Source of the DNA: Candidatus Kerfeldbacteria bacterium RIFOXYC2_FULL_38_9
GTDB taxonomy: Bacteria; Patescibacteriota; Patescibacteriia; UBA9570; XYC2-FULL-38-9
Length of the DNA stretch: 10,744 nucleotides
Direction: 5' to 3'
Assembly (NCBI GenBank): GCA_001818355.1
Contig: MHKJ01000019.1
Span: 1-10,744 of the forward strand
Both the position numbers and the translations under genes were made by a program. This document shows positions 5,860 through 10,744 of the stretch, one piece after another (positions within the stretch are counted from its first letter, which is position 1; each line of letters opens with the position of its first letter). Under the pieces are notes generated by a model that did no database searches, was not told the DNA's origin, and was given only the letters and a program-made list of their open reading frames with translations.

Positions 5860-6678
5860 TTATAACTCTTTTAAAACACCTTGATAAACCGGCAACATAA
5901 CCGCATCTTGTAACTCTGCTTCATGCGCTTGATACCATTTAAGCAATTTTTTATATGCTCCTGCCGGATTTTGAGGTAGTCCAAATTTTTTAGCTCGTGC
6001 TTTAAATAATTCTTTGGGAAAAATTTTTTTAAGTCTTTCTGCTGGTAATCCAAATCTATCTGGCTCAGCCATTTTGGTAATCACAGGCGACCAAGATTCG
6101 GCATAAATATTAACAGCATTTTCAAGACAGTCCTGCCAATGTTCTGCATCCAAGTTTTGCCAAACCGCTAGGGCTGATAAACGAGTAAGCCATAAATTTT
6201 CATTTTGATAAGGAAAATAACCAAATAAATAAGCAAACAATTCCGGCTCTTTATCCAATAGACTAACAAATTCTTGAGGGTCTTCTGGAATGTGCAAATG
6301 ATCATCAATAGTAGCAGCATTTTCTACAGCAACGTCTAATTCTTGCTGTTGTAAAGCTTGGATAACGCTTTCATTAAAAGGCCTAACATTGGCAATGCCA
6401 TGTGTTACATAATCTATATCAAGATCACTCCCTAATTTATTATACCCCAGCACTCGACTGCCGGTAACAAAAATACCAAAAACATGATCTTTATGTGGAG
6501 CAAAAGTTTCTGCTAAAGAACATAAAACCTCGTCAACCTTACGGTTTTCTAACACAGCGGGGGGGGTTGCACCACTGATGATATAAGGTTTTTTTAAATA
6601 CTCTGTAGCTAATTTTCTTAAAGCCGTTTCCGGAGATCGTTCATATGCCCCCGGTTCTCTTGTTCTTCTATTTGTCAT
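5860..6678 (-). CDS. Polymerase-beta superfamily nucleotidyltransferase
   Basis: A 272-residue protein with the full catalytic signature of small nucleotidyltransferases, which move an NMP from an NTP to a protein, RNA or small molecule. The motif reads GIFVTGSRVLGYNKLGSDLDIDY: Gly73-Ser74 hold the triphosphate and Asp85 and Asp87 bind the metals. A third carboxylate is likely Asp115 in ELDVAV. All three are intact, so an active enzyme is expected. Residues about 120-272 are a helical C-terminal region (EPELFAYLFGYFPYQ, then LLKWYQAHEAELQDAVML) longer than in the minimal MNT antitoxins. No HEPN partner lies next to it, so a MNT/HEPN toxin-antitoxin role is not supported; the substrate is unknown. 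Codons 38-40 (Thr-Pro-Pro) contain eight C in a row, where a slip would frameshift the gene before the active site. It has its own promoter and is divergent from the ATPase gene. Confidence 0.82.
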   Translation of the reverse strand: MTNRRTREPGAYERSPETALRKLATEYLKKPYIISGATPPAVLENRKVDEVLCSLAETFAPHKDHVFGIFVTGSRVLGYNKLGSDLDIDYVTHGIANVRPFNESVIQALQQQELDVAVENAATIDDHLHIPEDPQEFVSLLDKEPELFAYLFGYFPYQNENLWLTRLSALAVWQNLDAEHWQDCLENAVNIYAESWSPVITKMAEPDRFGLPAERLKKIFPKELFKARAKKFGLPQNPAGAYKKLLKWYQAHEAELQDAVMLPVYQGVLKEL

Positions 6679-6709
6679 TTCGATAATCTAATCAATAATA
6701 GATAGCAAA

Positions 6710-6738
6710 ATCATATTATAAATTACTTATTTTGACAA
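6710..6738 (-). promoter_or_regulatory. Promoter for the nucleotidyltransferase gene
   Basis: On the minus strand, -35 TTGTCA (6738-6733), a 17-base spacer and -10 TATGAT (6715-6710), each five of six consensus bases. The start would be near 6703, a leader of about 25 bases. Confidence 0.6.
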
Positions 6739-6758
6739 TGTAGGCAGTAATACAGCTT

Positions 6759-6786
6759 CGCTTGATTATACTCGCTTGATTATACT
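6759..6786 (+). repeat. Tandem 14-bp duplication in a divergent promoter region
   Basis: CGCTTGATTATACT occurs twice in perfect tandem (6759-6772 and 6773-6786). The second copy provides the TTGATT that acts as -35 of the plus-strand promoter. It may be a double regulator site or a recent slippage duplication. Confidence 0.75.
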
Positions 6787-6804
6787 TTTTTAATGTGTTA
6801 CAAT
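6776..6804 (+). promoter_or_regulatory. Extended -10 promoter for the DUF4143 ATPase gene
   Basis: -35 TTGATT (6776-6781), a 17-base spacer and -10 TACAAT (6799-6804) with the TGn extension at 6796-6798. Transcription would begin near 6811, downstream of the first possible ATG at 6793. This promoter therefore decides between start codons: 6826 or 6841 can be translated, 6793 cannot. Confidence 0.55.
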
Positions 6805-6840
6805 AAAAAAGTAATAACTATTTTAATGCACTACACACAT

Positions 6841-8094
6841 ATGGTAAAAAAAAGAACCATTTTTACTACCATTCTTGAACAACTCTCTTCACCAGATATT
6901 CTTCTTCTTAATGGCCCTAGGCAAGTTGGAAAAACCACTCTGCTGAAACTGCTAAAAGAATATCTTGTGAACCAACTGCATGTTCCAGAAACACATATTC
7001 ATTGGTTTGATTTAGACCGAGTGGAAGACTTAAGCATTTGGTCTAATCAAGCAACAGTGTTTGCACTTCTTCCAATAAAAACAACAGAACGCCACTATAT
7101 TTTCATTGACGAATTTCAACAATCCAAAAATATCGGTTCCATTGTAAAAGTACTTCACGACCATCACCCACAATTCAAAATCATTCTCACAGGTTCTGCA
7201 AGTTGGTATCTGAACATTGACGAAAGCATGGCAGGGCGCAAGCGTGTTATTCCTATTTGGCCGTTATCATTTGAAGAATTTTTGCAATGGCAACATCCGG
7301 AACTTGTGTCTTATTATTCACTCGCCAAACAAAATAGTTCAGCACTCACTGAAACACTGTGTTTGGCAGTCAATACTGCATTCATAGAATTTTCTACGTA
7401 TGGCGGTTACCCGGCTGTTGTTGAATCAAAAACCGCAAAAGAAAAAACCGAACGCCTATCAGAGCTAATCAATTCATATCTGCTCAAAGATATTCAACAC
7501 TGGAACTACGCGGCAAATACACTTCAAGTAAAAAACGTATTTACTCTTCTTGCGCACCAAACAGGCACAGAGTTGTCCATACCAACGCTTGCCACAAACG
7601 CAGGGCTTGGCCGTACTGCGTTACTCAATCGCGTAGAGTTATTACAACAAACTTTTATGTTGCATGTCTTAAAACCATATTTTACTAATCGTACAAAAGA
7701 AATTGTAAAACAACCAAAAGTCTATCTGGTTGATACGGGCTTGCGAAATAGTCTTGCGCAACAATTTACTTTACAACCACTCACTCCATTATTTGGTTTG
7801 GTAGCGGAAAACACCGTAGTGAGCGAATTGTTTAAACAGGCAACAATAACAGACAGTATCCAATACTGGAGAACCAAGCAACAACAAGAAGTAGATGTGG
7901 TAATTGTGCGTAGTGGCAAGCCAATGCCTATTGAAGTGAAAAGTGGCATTGCTCGCGATATTCCCACGAACCTGAAACACTTTATTCGTCTTCATGCACC
8001 AGAACGCGCGTATGTATTAAATTGGTCAACCATACGTGATGAAGAATATGAAGGATGTGAGATATTGTTCCGACCCTTATGGTTTCCAGTATGA
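6841..8094 (+). CDS. AAA-type ATPase with DUF4143 nuclease-like C-terminal domain
   Basis: A 417-residue cytoplasmic P-loop ATPase of the AAA_14/DUF4143 class, common in archaea, candidate-phyla bacteria and mobile regions; its cellular role is not established. Numbering from Met at 6841: Walker A GPRQVGKT (25-32), Walker B YIFIDE with Asp90-Glu91, sensor-1-like LTGSAS (116-121), then GRKRVIPIWPLSFEEFL, the typical linker. The middle (about 230-300) reads as a winged-helix region. The C-terminus has the DUF4143 restriction-nuclease-like pattern YWRTKQQQEVDVV followed by PIEVKSG: Glu350, Asp352, Glu365 and Lys367 resemble a PD-(D/E)xK site. I chose 6841 because family members begin a few residues before the helix leading to Walker A, and the promoter puts the transcript start near 6811. 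ATG 6826 is an alternative; a frame extension to 6793 exists but lies upstream of the predicted transcript. It lacks a neighbour that would reveal a partner. Confidence 0.88.
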   Translation: MVKKRTIFTTILEQLSSPDILLLNGPRQVGKTTLLKLLKEYLVNQLHVPETHIHWFDLDRVEDLSIWSNQATVFALLPIKTTERHYIFIDEFQQSKNIGSIVKVLHDHHPQFKIILTGSASWYLNIDESMAGRKRVIPIWPLSFEEFLQWQHPELVSYYSLAKQNSSALTETLCLAVNTAFIEFSTYGGYPAVVESKTAKEKTERLSELINSYLLKDIQHWNYAANTLQVKNVFTLLAHQTGTELSIPTLATNAGLGRTALLNRVELLQQTFMLHVLKPYFTNRTKEIVKQPKVYLVDTGLRNSLAQQFTLQPLTPLFGLVAENTVVSELFKQATITDSIQYWRTKQQQEVDVVIVRSGKPMPIEVKSGIARDIPTNLKHFIRLHAPERAYVLNWSTIRDEEYEGCEILFRPLWFPV

Positions 8095-8114
8095 GGTAGT
8101 TGTACTTCAAAACC

Positions 8115-8140
8115 GCTATCTGCTTTAACAACAAGATAGC
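8115..8140 (+). terminator. Hairpin after the ATPase gene, possible terminator
   Basis: GCTATCT (8115-8121) pairs perfectly with AGATAGC (8134-8140) around a 12-base loop, 20 bases after the ATPase stop. There is no T-run after it, so intrinsic termination is uncertain; it may act with Rho or as a 3'-end stabiliser. Confidence 0.35.
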
Positions 8141-8145
8141 CTCGC

Positions 8146-8174
8146 TTAATTTATATAAATAGCTATGCTACACT
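8146..8174 (+). promoter_or_regulatory. Promoter of the zinc-type ABC importer operon, probably leaderless
   Basis: Extended -10 TGCTACACT (8166-8174) with a weak -35 TTAATT (8146-8151) at 17-base spacing. The start would fall about seven bases after the -10, at or beside the znuA ATG (8181). No Shine-Dalgarno sequence is present, consistent with a leaderless message. Confidence 0.45.
8149..8160. promoter_or_regulatory. 12-bp palindrome inside the znuA promoter, candidate metal-regulator operator
   Basis: ATTTATATAAAT is a perfect palindrome lying between the -35 and -10 of znuA. The site is where a Fur/Zur or MarR-type repressor would act in other bacteria, but it does not match a Zur or AdcR consensus I know, and AT-only palindromes arise by chance. 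Confidence 0.3.
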
Positions 8175-8180
8175 ATAAAC

Positions 8181-9128
8181 ATGACAAAAAAAGTTAAATC
8201 TGGTTTATTAAGTGGCGGATTAATTCTGGCAATAGCTTTCATTATCATAACGCTGGAGATGAATAAAGCTCAAAATCAAAACTCCACGGCAAACAATTCA
8301 CAAAATGGCGAAAAGCTAAAAGTAACGGCTTCTTTTTATCCTTTGTACTATTTTAGCAGTGAAATTGGCAAAGATTTGGCACAGGTAACCAACATCACTC
8401 CGGCCGGCGCCGAACCGCACGACTATGAATTATCTTCGCAGGAGGTAAAAAATATTCAGAGCAGTCAAATTTTAATTCTTAATGGCGGAAAATTAGAACC
8501 GTGGGGAGATAAAATAAAAACAGAGCTGTCCACAAAAACCATAGTAATATCAGCAGGGCAGAACATCATCAACCAAAATTCAGAAGAAGATGGCCAAGCG
8601 ATGCTTGATCCGCACGTATGGTTAAGCCCCAGTCTCGCTCAAGAAGAAGTACAAATCATTTTACATGGTTTTATTCAAGCTGATCCCAAAAATGCTGTCA
8701 TTTATACCAAAAATGCTCAAAATTTAATGGAACGACTTAATACTCTGCATGAACAATATCAAACCGGTTTAGCCGACTGTAAACTACGTGATTTTATTAC
8801 CGCCCATACCGCTTTCGCTTATATTGCCCGCGACTATCATCTCAATCAAATCGGTATTTCCGGATTATCGCCAAACATAGAACCATCTCCCACACAGTTA
8901 GCGGATCTAGCAAAACTGGCTCAGGAAAAAAATATAAAATATGTTTTTTTTGAAAGTTTAGTTAGTCCGAAATTAGCACAAACTTTAGCGCAAGAAATCG
9001 GCGCCCAAACTTTGGTTTTAAATCCTTTAGAGGGCTTAACGACAACAGAAATCAATCAAGAAAAAAATTATTTTACCATCATGCAAGACAACTTAACCAA
9101 TTTACGCCTTGCTCTTCAATGCCAATAA
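8181..9128 (+). CDS. znuA: Zinc-type ABC transporter substrate-binding protein
   Basis: A 315-residue cluster A-I (ZnuA/TroA/AdcA) metal-binding protein that captures Zn2+ (possibly Mn2+) outside the membrane and delivers it to ZnuB. Residues 9-25 form a hydrophobic segment (GLLSGGLILAIAFIIIT) without lipobox Cys or clear cleavage site, so it is probably anchored directly. Metal ligands expected for the family are visible: His80 in AEPHDYE, His145 in DPHVWLSP, His209 in ITAHTAFAY, and an acidic fourth ligand, best candidate Glu284 in NPLEGL, with Glu258 (FFESL) as alternative. Three His plus Glu with NPLEGL wording resembles the zinc-specific AdcA branch more than the manganese proteins. The His-rich loop of many ZnuA proteins is missing, replaced by a short NQNSEEDGQA stretch. 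First gene of the operon; its end overlaps znuC by 10 bases. The ATG lies at the predicted transcript start. Confidence 0.9.
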   Translation: MTKKVKSGLLSGGLILAIAFIIITLEMNKAQNQNSTANNSQNGEKLKVTASFYPLYYFSSEIGKDLAQVTNITPAGAEPHDYELSSQEVKNIQSSQILILNGGKLEPWGDKIKTELSTKTIVISAGQNIINQNSEEDGQAMLDPHVWLSPSLAQEEVQIILHGFIQADPKNAVIYTKNAQNLMERLNTLHEQYQTGLADCKLRDFITAHTAFAYIARDYHLNQIGISGLSPNIEPSPTQLADLAKLAQEKNIKYVFFESLVSPKLAQTLAQEIGAQTLVLNPLEGLTTTEINQEKNYFTIMQDNLTNLRLALQCQ

Positions 9129-9865
9129 CTACAGCACCACCTATTATCGAACTCAAAAAAGTTTGGTTTGCTTATAAAACCGAACCGGTGTTAACCGATA
9201 TCAATTTACAAATTAAACCGGGAGAATTTTTAGGCATTGTCGGTCCCAATGGCGGCGGAAAAACCACTTTGTTAAAACTTATTTTAGGATTATTAACACC
9301 CACCAAAGGCAGTGTCCATTTAGATGCTGAGCCCGCACAATTGGGATATGTTCCTCAAAACGTCATAACCGGAGAACGCCATTTTCCAGCTACCGTAGCA
9401 GAGGTGGTGGCTATGGGTCGTTACGCGCAAGCCGGATTGTGGCATCGTTTATCTAAAAAAGATCACCAACTGGTGAACAATGCTTTAGAACAAGTAACAA
9501 TGTTAGATTATCGTAATCGTTTAATAAACGATTTATCCGGCGGTCAACAACAAAGGGTGTTTATTGCCCGCGCCTTAGTGGCAAAACCGAAAATCCTGAT
9601 TTTGGATGAGCCCACGGCCGGCGTGGACAGTAAAGCGCAAGAACGATTTTACGCTTTACTTCATCAATTGCACGCCGATTTTAATTTAACTTTGGTTTTA
9701 GTCTCTCATGATTTGGATTTGGTGGCCAAGGCAACCACTGTTATTGCTTGCGTGAATCAATCTTTGTTATATTGTGGCTCACCCACTGTTTTTAAAGACA
9801 ACCGTATTATTGAGCAAGTATATGGTTTTAACGTTAAAAGAATTCATCATCAACACCATGCTTGA
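9119..9865 (+). CDS. znuC: Zinc-type ABC transporter ATP-binding protein
   Basis: A 248-residue cytoplasmic ATPase that powers the importer. All motifs are intact: Walker A GPNGGGKT (42-49), Q-loop Gln80 (GYVPQ), signature LSGGQQQR (139-146), Walker B ILILDEP with catalytic Glu164, D-loop AGVD, and switch His197 (SHDLD). Length and wording fit the ZnuC/AdcC metal-importer group. The C-terminus ends RIHHQHHA, a small His cluster like those seen on some zinc-transporter ATPases; a zinc-sensing role is only a guess. The ATG lies within the last codons of znuA (10-base overlap) and its end overlaps znuB by 8 bases, so the three genes are translationally coupled and co-transcribed. No separate Shine-Dalgarno sequence is visible. 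Confidence 0.93.
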   Translation: MPITTAPPIIELKKVWFAYKTEPVLTDINLQIKPGEFLGIVGPNGGGKTTLLKLILGLLTPTKGSVHLDAEPAQLGYVPQNVITGERHFPATVAEVVAMGRYAQAGLWHRLSKKDHQLVNNALEQVTMLDYRNRLINDLSGGQQQRVFIARALVAKPKILILDEPTAGVDSKAQERFYALLHQLHADFNLTLVLVSHDLDLVAKATTVIACVNQSLLYCGSPTVFKDNRIIEQVYGFNVKRIHHQHHA

Positions 9866-10658
9866 TTTTTTAAACTATGCTTTTATGATTCGCGGTTTGG
9901 AAATTGGTGTTTTAATTGGCTTAATCGCGCCTTTAATTGGAATTTTCTTGGTGTTAAGGCGCTATTCGTTAATGGCTGATACTTTGGCTCATGTTTCTTT
10001 AGTGGGTGTGGCATTTGGCTTATTAACCGGTATTTCTCCGATTATTTCCGCTTTAGTCACTTCTTCAGTAGCCTCTTTATTGATTGAACGCTTGCGCTAT
10101 ACCAAAAGAGTTTACGGCGAATCCGCCTTAGCGATTTTTTTATCCGGCAGTTTGGCCATAGCGGTTATTTTAATTAACTTTGCGCACGGTTTTAGCGTAG
10201 ACTTAGCCAGTTATCTTTTTGGCAGTATTATAACTACCAGCCAAGCTGATGTTTGGATCACTTTTATTTTAGGTTTAGTGGTAGCCGGTATTATTTTTGG
10301 TTTATATAAAGAATTGGTTTATATTTCTTTTGATGAAGAAGCCGCGCAAGTTAGCGGTGTTCCTGTGAGGGGCTTAAATATTTTACTGATAATTCTTTCA
10401 GCCGTAACTATTGCTTTAAGTATTCCGGTAGTGGGGGTTTTGTTAATCTCGGCCTTGTTGGTTTTACCGGTAGTTACTGCCCTACAGCTTAAGCTTAGTT
10501 TTAAAAAAACTCTACTGTGGTCAGAAATCTTTTCCGTAGGATCAGTACTAAGCGGCATGATTCTAGCTTGGTATTTAAATCTTTCCGGCGGCGCCGCTAT
10601 TATTCTAGTCGCTTTAGCGTGTTTTGTGATTACTTTTATTTTTTCCCGTAAAAGATAA
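9858..10658 (+). CDS. znuB: Zinc-type ABC transporter permease (ABC-3 family)
   Basis: A 266-residue integral membrane protein with about eight hydrophobic helices, the normal size for ZnuB/AdcB, forming the metal channel as a dimer. It shows family landmarks: LEIGVLIGLIAPLIGIFLVLRR near the start, DTLAHVSLVGVAFG (41-54), and the cytoplasmic coupling segment FDEEAAQVSGVPVRGLN (158-174) that contacts the ATPase. The end, SGGAAIILVALACFVITFIF and SRKR, is typical. I chose ATG 9858 because family members begin with a MLDFLNYAFM-like start; an in-frame ATG at 9774 would add 28 residues that overlap znuC and match nothing. The start overlaps the znuC stop (CCATGCTTGA), indicating coupling. Together with znuA and znuC this is a complete importer. 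Confidence 0.93.
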   Translation: MLDFLNYAFMIRGLEIGVLIGLIAPLIGIFLVLRRYSLMADTLAHVSLVGVAFGLLTGISPIISALVTSSVASLLIERLRYTKRVYGESALAIFLSGSLAIAVILINFAHGFSVDLASYLFGSIITTSQADVWITFILGLVVAGIIFGLYKELVYISFDEEAAQVSGVPVRGLNILLIILSAVTIALSIPVVGVLLISALLVLPVVTALQLKLSFKKTLLWSEIFSVGSVLSGMILAWYLNLSGGAAIILVALACFVITFIFSRKR

Positions 10659-10676
10659 ACTCCGAGAGTGATTTTT
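10659..10676 (+). terminator. Weak hairpin and T-run after znuB
   Basis: ACTC (10659-10662) pairs with GAGT (10666-10669) around CGA, followed by GATTTTT. The stem has only four pairs, so termination would be partial, and the next gene's promoter is only nine bases on. Confidence 0.3.
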
Positions 10677-10684
10677 AATGAATT

Positions 10685-10693
10685 TGTTATAAT
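10685..10693 (+). promoter_or_regulatory. Extended -10 promoter of the gene at the right edge
   Basis: TGTTATAAT is a consensus extended -10 (TGn plus TATAAT) with no good -35. The start would be near 10700, one or two bases before GTG 10702, again an almost leaderless message. Confidence 0.5.
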
Positions 10694-10701
10694 ATTTTTA
10701 A

Positions 10702-10744
10702 GTGAAACAAAAAAAGCAAAAATGGATTGTCGTCGGTTTATTGA
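10702..10744 (+). CDS. N-terminus of a membrane or secreted protein (runs off the window)
   Basis: Fourteen codons from GTG 10702 read (M)KQKKQKWIVVGLL: a strongly basic start followed by a hydrophobic run, the pattern of a signal peptide or N-terminal anchor. The GTG lies nine bases after a consensus extended -10. A competing ATG at 10722 opens MDCRRFI, which looks less natural. No function can be assigned from so few residues. Confidence 0.4.
   Translation, partial: MKQKKQKWIVVGLL

Noticed and set aside
5860..6678. MNT/HEPN toxin-antitoxin system
   Set aside because: The nucleotidyltransferase is longer than MNT antitoxins and has no HEPN gene beside it; the neighbouring ATPase is divergent and unrelated to such systems.
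6793..6840. Sixteen-codon N-terminal extension of the DUF4143 ATPase
   Set aside because: The extended -10 box lies within it and the predicted transcript starts downstream; family members usually begin close to the residue encoded at 6841.
9774..9857. In-frame 28-codon extension of ZnuB
   Set aside because: It lies entirely inside znuC and has no resemblance to permease N-termini; ATG 9858 gives the usual start and the common short overlap.
1..10744. CRISPR array, tRNA, rRNA or insertion sequence
   Set aside because: I found no spaced direct-repeat series, cloverleaf, rRNA segment, transposase or flanking inverted repeats.

Overview
The window is AT-rich DNA that reads with the standard bacterial code: TAA, TAG and TGA all end genes, so UGA is not recoded as in Gracilibacteria. 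The style suggests a Patescibacteria (CPR) genome: short gene spacing, start codons without Shine-Dalgarno sequences, a TrmB-type regulator divergent from a sodium symporter, a phosphoglycerate kinase remnant of CPR-like wording, and large membrane-anchored proteins of no recognised family. This placement is inference; there is no rRNA or tRNA to test it.

Layout. Positions 1-260 hold the tail of an unrecognised plus-strand gene and a convincing intrinsic terminator. Positions 361-2965 are a leftward block: two tandem genes for an N-terminally anchored helical protein and a secreted protein with a C-terminal Ig-like domain, then a decayed phosphoglycerate kinase gene. Its promoter sits beside a 20-bp perfect palindrome. 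Positions 2966-3444 have no convincing gene but carry the most unusual signal of the window: on the plus strand, a promoter-like site, a perfect-stem hairpin, a 67% GC purine-rich stretch enclosed by long-range complementary segments, and a hairpin plus T8. I read this as a candidate structured noncoding RNA.

Positions 3445-5842 are a divergent pair, a 508-residue SSS-family sodium symporter (minus) and a TrmB-family regulator (plus), sharing a 115-bp region with a repeated GGCAAATAC element. The regulator probably controls the symporter. Positions 5860-8094 are another divergent pair: a polymerase-beta-type nucleotidyltransferase with a C8 tract near its 5' end (minus) and an AAA ATPase with a DUF4143 nuclease-like C-terminus (plus). 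Between them lie a 14-bp tandem duplication and recognisable promoters; the plus promoter favours a start downstream of the longest open frame.

Positions 8181-10658 are a complete zinc-type ABC importer operon with overlapping genes, znuA-znuC-znuB: an anchored binding protein passes the metal to the ZnuB permease, powered by ZnuC. Its promoter is placed so that transcription would begin at or next to the znuA ATG, and a palindrome lies between its -35 and -10. After a weak terminator, an extended -10 site and the first codons of another membrane or secreted protein run off the right edge.

I see no CRISPR array, tRNA, rRNA, transposase or phage gene.
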